DNA of 64,000 nucleotides from JAQVEM01 sp964595565. GTDB lineage: Bacteria > Actinomycetota > Humimicrobiia > Humimicrobiales > Humimicrobiaceae. The notes below the pieces were generated by a model. The model had not been told where the DNA came from. It was given only the letters and a program-made list of their open reading frames with translations, and did no database searches. Of the stretch, positions 9,381 through 17,774 are shown one piece after another. Location of the stretch: assembly GCA_964595565.1 (NCBI GenBank), contig CAZQQX010000003.1:1-64000 (forward strand), written 5' to 3'. The stretch's first letter is position 1, and every line of letters starts with the position of its first letter. The translations under genes and the position numbers were made by a program.

Positions 9381-9861
9381 AATTAATAAAAAAGCAGAAC
9401 AACGGTATTTATTTTTTATGTTTATTAAGTGAAAGTATTAAACAATGTTAACACTTTTCATTTTCTTTTCAGAAATTTAAAGTTATCAACATATAAATGA
9501 TAATATTTTAGTCAGGAAAAAGCTACTAGATTATATGATAAATGTAAAATTAAGGGAACACATGACATATAATATAGTGAGGTTTTTTGAGTTTTCAACA
9601 GTTTTTTCAACACGTGTTGAAAAGTTATTAATATTGCGGAAAGGATTTGAAAAAGTACACTATAATTAAAATTTAAAAAATATCTTTTTCAGATAAGCCC
9701 TGCAGTAGAACAGGTGTTTGGAAAAAAAGAAGTATTAAATTTTAATACTTGAAAAGAATAACAGTAAACCACTTCCGGACCAGAAGGGCAGTCTTGATAT
9801 TAAAAAGATTAAAATGTATAATCTACTACCTGATTGGAAACAATAGTAAAGTTGGGAAAAG
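9381..9861. other. Candidate replication origin (oriC) upstream of dnaA
   Basis: 481 gene-free, AT-rich bases between leftward dnaA-side genes and rightward rpmH. DnaA-box-like 9-mers are TTATCAACA at 9483-9491, TTTTCAACA at 9592-9600 and 9604-9612, and TGTTGAAAA at 9615-9623. The last two form a perfect 20-bp palindrome centred on CACGTG (9604-9623). A TATAAT at 9661-9666 may be a -10 element for rpmH. Gene order and divergence match known bacterial origins. Confidence 0.65.
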
Positions 9862-9996
9862 ATGAAAAGAACATATCAGCCAAATGTAAAAAAAAGAAAG
9901 AAAAACCATGGCTTCAGGGAAAGAATGAAAACCAGAGCCGGAAGGGCAATTATATCCAGCAGGAGAAAAAAGGGAAGAAAGAAACTTACAGCCTGA
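9862..9996 (+). CDS. rpmH: 50S ribosomal protein L34
   Basis: A 44-residue, strongly basic ribosomal protein of the large subunit. It starts MKRTYQPNVKKRKK and ends with the RRKKGRKKLTA tail typical of L34. The ATG at 9862 follows a GGGAAAAG stretch. It is the first rightward gene from the origin, and rnpA follows at once. Nothing is unusual. Confidence 0.95.
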   Translation: MKRTYQPNVKKRKKNHGFRERMKTRAGRAIISSRRKKGRKKLTA

Positions 9997-10016
9997 CATG
10001 AAAAAGGAAGATAAAA

Positions 10017-10337
10017 ATTAAATTTGAAACAATTAAAAGAAGGGCTGATTTTGCAGAGGTATTCAAAGAAGGAGCTTATAGGAGAAGCAGATATCTGGGC
10101 ATATATATACTTAAAAAACCCGGTGACGTCAATTTATTAAGGGCGGGTTTTATTGTTAGTAAAAAGATAGGCGGAGCCGTTTTTAGAAATAGAATTAAAA
10201 GGGTTTTGAAGGAAACATTAAGGAATATGGATGTTAAAATTCGTGGCAGCTTTGATTTTTTGTTTGTGGTAAAAAAAAATGAATACGGTGTAAACGTACG
10301 TTATTTAAAGAGAGATATGAAAGAAAAAATTTTTGAT
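10017..10337 (+). CDS. rnpA: Ribonuclease P protein component, non-canonical start or frameshift
   Basis: RnpA is the protein subunit of RNase P, which trims tRNA 5' ends. The frame reads KFETIKRRADFAEVFKEG at the start and contains RAGFIVSKKIGG and the RNA-binding signature FRNRIKRVLKE, so identity is firm. About 106 residues is normal. No ATG, GTG or TTG lies between the upstream in-frame stop (9999-10001) and the homology. An ATT at 10017, 8 bases after AAGGA, is one possible start. Alternatively the ATG at 9998, one base after the rpmH stop, is the real start and the five-A run at 10013-10017 has one base too many. The next gene, yidD, is close downstream. Confidence 0.85.
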
Positions 10338-10398
10338 TTCTTTTCAGTCTAATGTTGATTGGTGTTTTATAATTGTAAACTATCAGGTCCCTGTAATA

Positions 10399-10608
10399 GT
10401 GAAAAGATTATTAATATTTTTAATAAAAGCTTATAAGAAATATATTTCACCCCTGTTACCCAGGAGCTGTAGGTTTTATCCCACATGTTCTGAATATGCG
10501 CTTGAGGCGATAAGCAAATATGGTGTATTAAAAGGGGGTATTAAATCTATATATAGAATATTAAGATGTAACCCATTTAATAGGGGCGGATATGACCCTG
10601 TTAAATAA
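10399..10608 (+). CDS. yidD: Membrane protein insertion efficiency factor YidD
   Basis: A small (about 69 residues) peripheral membrane protein that aids YidC-dependent insertion. The family core is clear: FLIKAYKKYISP, then SCRFYPTCSEYALEAI, YGVLKGGI and RILRCNPFNRGGYDPV, with three conserved cysteines. I chose the GTG at 10399 because it gives the usual N-terminus; the frame is open back to 10333, but the extra 22 residues have no family support. It lies between rnpA and yidC as in most bacteria. Confidence 0.9.
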   Translation: MKRLLIFLIKAYKKYISPLLPRSCRFYPTCSEYALEAISKYGVLKGGIKSIYRILRCNPFNRGGYDPVK

Positions 10609-10629
10609 TATTGAGGAAGGCATTATAAA

Positions 10630-11487
10630 TTGAGCTACATATATCAGATATTGAGCCCGATACAGGATGTTCTGGAGCATATAATAATTTTTTTATACAA
10701 TAACGTAATTGGAAATTACGGCATAGTAATAATACTTTTGACCATTATAGTGAGGTTAATACTTGTTCCTCTAACTATAACCCAGACTAAATCCATGGCC
10801 AGGATGCAAAAAATACAGCCAGAGTTAAAAGAGCTGCAGAAAAAGTACAAAGATGATAAGCAGAAGCTTCAGCAGGAAACCATGGAGTTCTACAAAAAAA
10901 ATAATGTAAACCCGCTGGCAGGATGCCTTCCGCTTTTGTTGCAGCTCCCTGTATTTTTTGCTTTATTTCAGGCCCTGAGGAATCCATCAGAGATTGTGAC
11001 AAATGTGCTGGGAAGCTTTAATCTGTATGGTGTCGCAAATGGTTTAAAAACAGGGCTGATGGGATTTGTTAATTCCGCGGATATCGGAATAACAGGTGTT
11101 GCTAATCCAAAATATAATTTTTTGTGGTTAAATTTAAACGAAAGGGATCCGTATTATATCCTGGTCATATTAATGGTGGCAACAATGTTTGTATCAATGA
11201 AGATGACAAATACTGACCCCAAGCAGTCAAAGATTATGTACATAATGCCAGTTGCTTTCGGCTTTATATCATTTCAATTTCCATCGGGAATACTTGTATA
11301 CTGGGTGACTACCAACATATGGTCAATCGGGCAGCAATGGATTGTAAATAAAATTGTTACCAGAGAAAAAATAAAAAGAGAGCTGGAGGAAAAGAGCGGG
11401 GAATCGCAGGAAGAAGAACAAATAAGCGAAGAGGAAAAGAAGATAATAAGAAGAAAGTTAAAGAAGAAAAAAAAGAAGAGAAAATAA
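10630..11487 (+). CDS. yidC: Membrane protein insertase YidC
   Basis: A 285-residue YidC/Oxa1 insertase of the short type, without the large periplasmic domain of Gram-negative YidC. Transmembrane stretches begin at about residues 25-50 and 93-115. NPLAGCLPLLLQLPVFFALFQALRN and the late helices FQFPSGILVYWVTTNIWSI are typical. The tail is very basic (RRKLKKKKKKRK), suited to ribosome contact. The TTG start is preceded by GAGGAAGG. No N-terminal lipobox cysteine is visible. jag follows 17 bases later. Confidence 0.93.
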   Translation: MSYIYQILSPIQDVLEHIIIFLYNNVIGNYGIVIILLTIIVRLILVPLTITQTKSMARMQKIQPELKELQKKYKDDKQKLQQETMEFYKKNNVNPLAGCLPLLLQLPVFFALFQALRNPSEIVTNVLGSFNLYGVANGLKTGLMGFVNSADIGITGVANPKYNFLWLNLNERDPYYILVILMVATMFVSMKMTNTDPKQSKIMYIMPVAFGFISFQFPSGILVYWVTTNIWSIGQQWIVNKIVTREKIKRELEEKSGESQEEEQISEEEKKIIRRKLKKKKKKRK

Positions 11488-11504
11488 CTTCTAACTCAGG
11501 AGGT

Positions 11505-12101
11505 GTGAAGTTGATTGAAGATAAAAGCATAGAAGAGGCTATTGATTCATATGTTGAATCGCTTGAAGAAGAGCAGAAGAACAATAAATTGATAGAGGAT
11601 AATCATAAGGGAGGGCAGGAAATAAGTGATGATATTGAAGAAATCAACGGATTAGAAAAAATAAAAAACATATTAAAGAAGTCTATTGAGCTTATCTGTC
11701 TGGGAGAGAAGGTAAAAATAAGCACCGATTCGAGGAAATTAGAGCTTTCTGTACACGGGGAGGATCTCGGGATAGCAATAGGAAGAGATGGCAGGAATAT
11801 GCAGGCACTTGAGTATATAATTAATTTGATAGGTAAAAGGAAAAATCTAATTGATGGAAATGTGGTAATAGATATTAAAAACTACAGGAAAAAGAGAATA
11901 GAGAAAATTAAAAAAACAGCCCTGATTAAAGCAAAGAAGGCTATTAGCGAGGGTAGAAAGATTACATTAGAACCTATGTGCTCTTATGAAAGAAAAGTAA
12001 TACACAAAATGCTTGCAGGATTTGAGAACATCAGGACAAGAAGCATACACGAGGAGCCTAACAGGAGGATTATAATATATCCGATTAAAGGCAGCGAATA
12101 G
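11505..12101 (+). CDS. khpB: RNA-binding protein KhpB/Jag
   Basis: A 198-residue Jag protein. The N-terminus (KSIEEAIDSYVESL) is a Jag-N-like region, though short and acidic. A KH domain follows with the GRDGRNMQALEYIINLI loop, then an R3H domain (RKITLEPMCSYERKVIHKMLAG). Family members bind RNA and influence cell-wall growth and division. The GTG start has a strong AGGAGGTG site overlapping it. It is downstream of yidC, the usual order, and is followed by a terminator. Confidence 0.92.
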   Translation: MKLIEDKSIEEAIDSYVESLEEEQKNNKLIEDNHKGGQEISDDIEEINGLEKIKNILKKSIELICLGEKVKISTDSRKLELSVHGEDLGIAIGRDGRNMQALEYIINLIGKRKNLIDGNVVIDIKNYRKKRIEKIKKTALIKAKKAISEGRKITLEPMCSYERKVIHKMLAGFENIRTRSIHEEPNRRIIIYPIKGSE

Positions 12102-12126
12102 AACCAGAAAAAATAAAAGATAATAA

Positions 12127-12152
12127 AATGGCACACCGGTGCCATTTTTTTT
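12127..12152 (+). terminator. Rho-independent terminator after khpB
   Basis: A perfect 8-bp stem, AATGGCAC / GTGCCATT, with loop ACCG, is followed by a T run to 12152. It lies 26 bases past the khpB stop and closes the rpmH-khpB unit. Confidence 0.88.
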
Positions 12153-12236
12153 CGCTATAAAGCAGTAGTTTTGAATAATAATAAATATTAAATATAATAG
12201 TGGTTGTTTAAAAAATAAAACAGGAAATAAAGGAAA

Positions 12237-13622
12237 ATGGTAAACAAGAATCATACAATAGCAGCAATAGGAACCAGAGCGGGCGAAGCAGCAATCGGTA
12301 TTGTAAAGTTGAGCGGAGATGATTCTATAAAAATTGCTGACGGAATTTTCAGGGCCAGAAACAAAAAAAAACTAAAATCACTTAAAACATATAATATGGC
12401 CTACGGGCATATTATTAATAAAGAGGGAAGCATGATAGACGAAGTGATTGTATCTGTGATGAGGAAGCCGGGCTCTTATACAAGGGAAGATGTGGTGGAA
12501 ATTAATTGCCACGGCGGACTGGTTGCGACAGAAAAAGTTTTAGGGTTATGTATTGAAAACGGGGCAAGAATTGCTGAACCAGGGGAGTTTACTAAAAGAG
12601 CATTCTTGAACGGAAGAATAGACCTGTCACAGGCAGAAGCGGTTATAGATGTTGTAAGATCAAGAACAGAAGAAAGCTTAAAAATAGCAGCTAAAAATTT
12701 ACGGGGAAATATAAAGAAAGAAATACAAAATTTAAGGAAAAAAATTCTTAAAGTAATGATACAGCTGGAAGCGTCCGTTGATTTTATTGAAGAGGATCTG
12801 GAGATAACACCCTACGGAGAACTGGAGGAAGAAATAAGTTTTATAAGAAAAGAAATGGAAGAAATGATTGCTAATGAGAGAAAGGGAGAAATAATAAAAA
12901 GTGGTGTAAAGGTTGCAATTGTTGGAAAGCCAAATGTAGGCAAGTCAAGCCTGCTAAACCTTTTATTAAGAAAAGAGAAGGCTATAGTAACTTCTATACC
13001 CGGGACAACGAGAGATGCGGTAGAAGAAATACTGTATGTGGAAGGAATACCACTAATATTAATTGATACGGCGGGGATAAGAAAAGCAAAGAATACAATA
13101 GAAAAAATTGGCATAGACAGGAGTATGAAGCACATAGGAGAAGCAGAGCTTGTTTTAATGGTACTTGACGGAAGCAGGAAATTTGAGAAATATGACCGGG
13201 AGATAATTGAGAAAATAAGCAGAAAAATAGTAATATGCTGCATAAATAAAATTGATTTGAAGAAGAATATTAGCCTGGATAAAGTAAAAAGACACTTTGG
13301 AAATAAAAATATCGTAGAAATTTCAGCTTTAAAAGGAACAGGAATAGAGAAACTGGAAGATATGATAAAGAAGACAGTAATAAGTGACGGGAGAGTAAAT
13401 TTTGAAGAAATGATAATAATTAATCAGAGGCATAAAAATATATTAAGCAGAGCGAAGGATTCATTGGAGAGAGCAGAAAAGGCAATGAAGATAAATATGT
13501 CCGAGGAGTTTCCATCTTGTGATTTGAAAGAAGCATACGGGCTGCTGGGTGAAATTACTGGAGAAACGGTTAAAGAGGATGTTCTGGAGGGTATATTCAG
13601 CCAGTTTTGCATAGGAAAGTAG
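12237..13622 (+). CDS. mnmE: tRNA uridine-5-carboxymethylaminomethyl modification GTPase
   Basis: MnmE acts with MnmG to modify U34 of certain tRNAs. The 461-residue protein has the N-terminal folate-binding domain (TIAAIGTRAGEAAIGIVKLSG), a helical domain and an inserted G domain. The G motifs are GKPNVGKSSLLN, DTAGIR and CINKID. The C-terminus FSQFCIGK carries the catalytic Cys motif. It is followed by an MnmG-like gene and then mnmG. Confidence 0.96.
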   Translation: MVNKNHTIAAIGTRAGEAAIGIVKLSGDDSIKIADGIFRARNKKKLKSLKTYNMAYGHIINKEGSMIDEVIVSVMRKPGSYTREDVVEINCHGGLVATEKVLGLCIENGARIAEPGEFTKRAFLNGRIDLSQAEAVIDVVRSRTEESLKIAAKNLRGNIKKEIQNLRKKILKVMIQLEASVDFIEEDLEITPYGELEEEISFIRKEMEEMIANERKGEIIKSGVKVAIVGKPNVGKSSLLNLLLRKEKAIVTSIPGTTRDAVEEILYVEGIPLILIDTAGIRKAKNTIEKIGIDRSMKHIGEAELVLMVLDGSRKFEKYDREIIEKISRKIVICCINKIDLKKNISLDKVKRHFGNKNIVEISALKGTGIEKLEDMIKKTVISDGRVNFEEMIIINQRHKNILSRAKDSLERAEKAMKINMSEEFPSCDLKEAYGLLGEITGETVKEDVLEGIFSQFCIGK

Positions 13623-13663
13623 AAAATGACAAAAAACAACATTTAAAGAAGATCTGGCGGAAA

Positions 13664-13679
13664 TGTTTCACGTGAAACA
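13664..13679. promoter_or_regulatory. parS site 1
   Basis: TGTTTCACGTGAAACA, a perfect 16-bp palindrome identical to the consensus parS centromere site bound by ParB. It lies between mnmE and the MnmG-like gene, about 4.9 kb upstream of parB. Confidence 0.95.
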
Positions 13680-13700
13680 TTTCTTTTAGGTCAGGAATAA

Positions 13701-14885
13701 ATGGAAAAAGCAGTAGAAAAACTTATATACGATGTTGTAGTAATTGGTGCCGGGCACGCAGGATGTGAGGCAGCGCTGGCATCTGCAGGGAATAACTCAA
13801 AAACCCTGTTAATAACAATAAATCTGGACGGAGTGCTTCTTATGCCCTCAGGAAATGAGCTGGGAGGACCGGGAAAATATACCATAATAAGAAAAATAGA
13901 TTCATCAGGAGGGGAGATATTAAAAAATATAAAGGAAAATTATATTAATGCAAGAGTAAAAGTAAATAAAAGAGCTTCTTCTTTTAAAGAGTTAACTTTT
14001 CTGGTTGATGAAAGAAGATACTCGCTAAAAATTAAGAAAGTTCTGGAGAATCAAAAAAATTTAGATTTAAGGCAGGGTCTTGCAGTGGGTGTTAGCAGAA
14101 AGGGAGATAAATTAGAATTAAGGACAGGCGACGGTATTGCCTATGATGCAAATTCTATAATATTCTGTACCGGGAGCTTTTTGGGGGCCAGAATTTTTTG
14201 GGGCAAATATGAGATTGAAGCAGGAAGGCAGGGGGAGATATGCTCAAAGAGCCTCCTGGCAAGCCTTAAGAAGATGGGATTTAAATTCGCCCTGAGAAAA
14301 ATATTTACAGCTCCCGTTATAGACAAAAAGACTATTACAAAAAAGAAGCTTGAGAAACAGAGTTGGGAAATTAGCGATGTTGACTTTTTGTATAAAAATG
14401 GTTTTAAATCTCCGGGAGGAAGAAATATTTATTTTTCTTATACAGATGAAAAATTTATTGATTTTATAGTTAAAAATAAAGATAAAATATTATATGGCAG
14501 GGATAGAGAAAGGCAGAAAATCGGGAACGCTCAAACAGCAAGAGAAGAATTTTTTGACGGGCTCTGCAGGGAAGGAAAAAGGGTAGGGGCATATCCTCTG
14601 GGAAAGAATACTAACGAATTATATCTTAAAGGACTGGAAAATGATTTATCCGAGGAGCTGCAAATGGAAATGATAAGAAGGATAAGCGGTTTTGGTAATG
14701 CTGAAATGACCAGACCGGGCTATGGCATAGAATATAACTATTTAATTAAATCACAGGTTGACAGTGAGATGGAAAGTAAAAGGGTAAAGGGAATATTTTT
14801 TGCCGGGAAGTTAAACGGAGTGGACAGCTATGAGGAGTCTGCGGAACAGGGCGTAGTTTCAGGAATAAATGCTTCTAAAAGATAG
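13701..14885 (+). CDS. Degenerate MnmG-like FAD protein (paralogue of MnmG)
   Basis: 394 residues, clearly related to the MnmG 200 bases downstream. It has the same FAD-binding N-terminus (YDVVVIGAGHAGCEAALAS), an FCTGSFLGARIFWGK stretch, NTNELYLKGLE, RPGYGIEYNYLI and FFAGKLNGVDSYEESAEQG. It differs at key points. The Cys motif PCNPSIGG is replaced by PSGNELGG, the HCPSI catalytic Cys region has no counterpart, and the C-terminal helical domain of about 240 residues that binds MnmE and tRNA is missing. The frame is intact. It is probably not a working U34-modifying enzyme; another flavin role or regulation of MnmG is possible. Confidence 0.75.
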   Translation: MEKAVEKLIYDVVVIGAGHAGCEAALASAGNNSKTLLITINLDGVLLMPSGNELGGPGKYTIIRKIDSSGGEILKNIKENYINARVKVNKRASSFKELTFLVDERRYSLKIKKVLENQKNLDLRQGLAVGVSRKGDKLELRTGDGIAYDANSIIFCTGSFLGARIFWGKYEIEAGRQGEICSKSLLASLKKMGFKFALRKIFTAPVIDKKTITKKKLEKQSWEISDVDFLYKNGFKSPGGRNIYFSYTDEKFIDFIVKNKDKILYGRDRERQKIGNAQTAREEFFDGLCREGKRVGAYPLGKNTNELYLKGLENDLSEELQMEMIRRISGFGNAEMTRPGYGIEYNYLIKSQVDSEMESKRVKGIFFAGKLNGVDSYEESAEQGVVSGINASKR

Positions 14886-15059
14886 AAAGAATAGAATGTG
14901 ATTGATTAAAGGGTAAGACAATAATAACAAAAGCTTAAAGCAAAAATTTTACCTGTGCGAAAGTAATTGTGTAGTGTATATTTAAAAATATTAAAAAGCG
15001 GTTAAATGGTAATTAAATAAAGCTAATTTTAAGGATTTAAATTTACAGGATTTTATGAA

Positions 15060-15075
15060 TGTTTCACGTGAAACA
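15060..15075. promoter_or_regulatory. parS site 2
   Basis: A second perfect TGTTTCACGTGAAACA, 11 bases before the mnmG start. With site 1 it brackets the MnmG-like gene. Its position suggests that ParB binding or spreading could affect mnmG transcription. Confidence 0.95.
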
Positions 15076-15086
15076 ATGAGAAAGTA

Positions 15087-16994
15087 ATGAAAATAAAAGA
15101 AGATCTGAGAAAAATGGATTATGATATGGTGGTAGTAGGTGCAGGGCATGCCGGGTGCGAAGCAGCCCTGGCGTCAGCAAGGCTGGGATTAAGAACCCTG
15201 CTTTTAACAATAAATGTGGAAAAAATTGCATTGATGCCCTGTAACCCGTCTATAGGGGGGATGGGAAAAAGTCAACTCGTAAGAGAACTTGATGCAATGG
15301 GCGGACAGATGGCCAGAGTAACCGATAAAACACTTATACAGATAAAGGTTCTTAACAAAAAGAAGGGTCCTGCGGTACAGGCATTGAGAGCACAGATTGA
15401 TAAAAAGGAATATGAAATTGAGATGAAAGGAGTCCTTGAGAACACAGAGAACCTTACGCTCAGGCAGGGGATTGTAAGCGGCATAGTGGTGAAGGGAGAC
15501 CTGGTTGAAGGTGTAAAGGTAGAGAGTGGCCTGGTATTTAAAACAAAAGCCGTGGTTATAACTACAGGCACATTCTTAAGAGGGAGAATAGTTATAGGGA
15601 AAAAAGATTACCGGGCAGGACGCATGGGAGAGTATCCCGCATGGAGTCTGACCGGAAATCTGGAAGAGCTTGGTTTCAGGATTGACAGGTTTCAAACAGC
15701 AACACCTCCCAGAATTGATAAAAGGACGATAGATTTTTCAAAAACAGATATTCAGTATGGTGAAGAGGAGCCCCTGAGTTTTTCATTCTGGGATGAAGAA
15801 AAGATTTATAAAAGCGTAAACTGTTATTTAACATATACTAACAGCAGGACACATAAGATTATATCAGAGAATATTGATGAATCACCCATAAAATCCGGGA
15901 TGGTAGATACCCATGGTCCGAGACACTGCCCTTCTATTGACAGAAAAGTTATAAATTATCCCGAAAAGAGCAGGCACCCTGTTTTTATTGAACCCGAGGG
16001 GGTTAACACTAATGAAATGTATCTACAGGGGCTGACTACAAGCATGCCCGCAGAAATGCAGCAAAAAATTGTTAATACTGTTGGTGGACTTGAGAATGCA
16101 AGAATAATAAGGCCCGGTTATGCTGTTGAATATGACTATATAATACCGAATCAGCTGAATTTAACCCTTGAGTCAAAGATAATTGAAAATCTGTATTTCG
16201 CGGGGCAGATTAACGGAACGTCCGGATACGAGGAAGCAGCTGTACAGGGGTTCGTTGCCGGGGTAAATGCGGCCCGGAAGATAAAAGGGAAAGAACCCCT
16301 TATTTTAACAAGAGATAATAGTTATGTAGGGGTACTTATAGACGACCTGATTACCAAGAAACTTATGGAACCATACAGGATGTATACTTCAAGGGCCGAG
16401 CACAGGCTTGTATTAAGGTCGGATAATGCTGATATAAGGCTGAGTAAAATTGGAAATGATATCGGGCTCATAACCTCAAAGCAGTATAGAGAAGTTGTAA
16501 GTAGAAAGAAAGAAATAGAAGAGCTTATTGCCAGACTTAAAGACAGCGTGTTGAAACCGGGAAAGGATAAAAATTTAATTCTTAAAAAAATAGGGACGGA
16601 AACCATTGATACACCAGTAAATCTCTATAAACTTTTAAAGAGGCCAGAAGTTAAAATAGAAAAAATTGCCGAACTTCTTAACGGGATAGCAGGCAATTAT
16701 AGCAGGCAGGCCCTGAAACAGGCGGAGATAGAGATAAAATATGAGGGTTATATAAACAGGCAAATAAGAGAGATAAAACAAATGGGGGGTCTGGAGAGAT
16801 ATTTCCTTCCCGTAAACCTGAATTATTTTGATTTAAAGGGCCTTACTTATGAGGCCATGGAGAAACTTACGGAAATTAAACCGGATACCCTTGGCCAGGC
16901 CTCCAGGATAGCAGGGATATCTCCTGCTGATATATCAATTTTGTTGTTGAGCCTGAAGGGGAAGCTAAACAAGGGATACAGGTTTGGAAACTGA
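15087..16994 (+). CDS. mnmG: tRNA uridine-5-carboxymethylaminomethyl modification enzyme MnmG
   Basis: The full-length (635 residues) FAD-dependent partner of MnmE. Present are GAGHAGCEAALASARLG (FAD), MPCNPSIGGMGKSQLVRELDAMGG with its conserved Cys, KKGPAVQALRAQ, GPRHCPSIDRKV with the second catalytic Cys, NGTSGYEEAAVQG and the late MYTSRAEHRLVLRSDNAD. The C-terminal helical domain ends SLKGKLNKG. rsmG overlaps its end by 11 bases, so the two are translationally linked. Confidence 0.97.
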   Translation: MKIKEDLRKMDYDMVVVGAGHAGCEAALASARLGLRTLLLTINVEKIALMPCNPSIGGMGKSQLVRELDAMGGQMARVTDKTLIQIKVLNKKKGPAVQALRAQIDKKEYEIEMKGVLENTENLTLRQGIVSGIVVKGDLVEGVKVESGLVFKTKAVVITTGTFLRGRIVIGKKDYRAGRMGEYPAWSLTGNLEELGFRIDRFQTATPPRIDKRTIDFSKTDIQYGEEEPLSFSFWDEEKIYKSVNCYLTYTNSRTHKIISENIDESPIKSGMVDTHGPRHCPSIDRKVINYPEKSRHPVFIEPEGVNTNEMYLQGLTTSMPAEMQQKIVNTVGGLENARIIRPGYAVEYDYIIPNQLNLTLESKIIENLYFAGQINGTSGYEEAAVQGFVAGVNAARKIKGKEPLILTRDNSYVGVLIDDLITKKLMEPYRMYTSRAEHRLVLRSDNADIRLSKIGNDIGLITSKQYREVVSRKKEIEELIARLKDSVLKPGKDKNLILKKIGTETIDTPVNLYKLLKRPEVKIEKIAELLNGIAGNYSRQALKQAEIEIKYEGYINRQIREIKQMGGLERYFLPVNLNYFDLKGLTYEAMEKLTEIKPDTLGQASRIAGISPADISILLLSLKGKLNKGYRFGN

Positions 16995-17715
16995 AAATAT
17001 TTTAAAATCAGCACTAAAAAAGTTTGGCACCGGCTACGTTAATAAACAACTGGTAAATATAAAGGAATATCTTGATATAGTTTATGAAAATAACAGGAAA
17101 TTCAATTTAATCGGGACAAAAGAAAGGAAAGATATTCTGGTAAGACATATCCTTGATTCAATATCCATATTAAGGTACGGGAAAGAGATTTTTCTGGACG
17201 AAGGCAAAAATGAAAAAATACTTGACGTGGGAACGGGTGCTGGTTTGCCGGGAATTCCACTGGCCATTTTTCTGGAAGATAAGACATTTTATCTTCTGGA
17301 TAAATCGATGAAAAAGGTGAATTTCTTAACTGAACTGGTAGGCGAACTTAAATTAAAAAACGTGGTGATAATAAGAAGCAGAGCCGAAGAAATTGCGAAA
17401 GCAATTTCATACAGAGAGAGTTTTGATGTAGTTCTGGCGAGGGCCGTGGCAAGATTTGATATTTTAAGCGAATTAACAATTCCATTTTCCAGGATAAATG
17501 GTAAAATTATATTTTATAAAAGTGTTAGGTTAGATGATGAGCTTAAAAAAAACAGAGAAGTTATATCCAGGTTAGGAGGGAAAGTAGATAAATTGTTAGA
17601 AGTAAAGGTTCCCTGTTTAAATGAATATAGAGCTTTTCTGGCTATAAAAAAAATTAAAGAAACGCCTTTGATATATCCACGTAGTTTTAATAAAATAAAG
17701 AAGAGGCCTTTATAG
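16984..17715 (+). CDS. rsmG: 16S rRNA m7G527 methyltransferase
   Basis: RsmG (GidB) methylates G527 of 16S rRNA using SAM. The 243-residue protein contains the typical NLIGTKERKDILVRHILDSI entry and the SAM motif ILDVGTGAGLPGIPLAIF, then DKSMKKVNFL, RAEEIA and ARAVARFDILSE. The TTG start lies inside the mnmG end. It precedes parA, the common origin-region order. Confidence 0.95.
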   Translation: METENILKSALKKFGTGYVNKQLVNIKEYLDIVYENNRKFNLIGTKERKDILVRHILDSISILRYGKEIFLDEGKNEKILDVGTGAGLPGIPLAIFLEDKTFYLLDKSMKKVNFLTELVGELKLKNVVIIRSRAEEIAKAISYRESFDVVLARAVARFDILSELTIPFSRINGKIIFYKSVRLDDELKKNREVISRLGGKVDKLLEVKVPCLNEYRAFLAIKKIKETPLIYPRSFNKIKKRPL

Positions 17716-17774
17716 GATGTGTTAATGTGCAAAAGCATATAAGTATATTTAGGTAAAAGGTGTAAGAGTTATTG

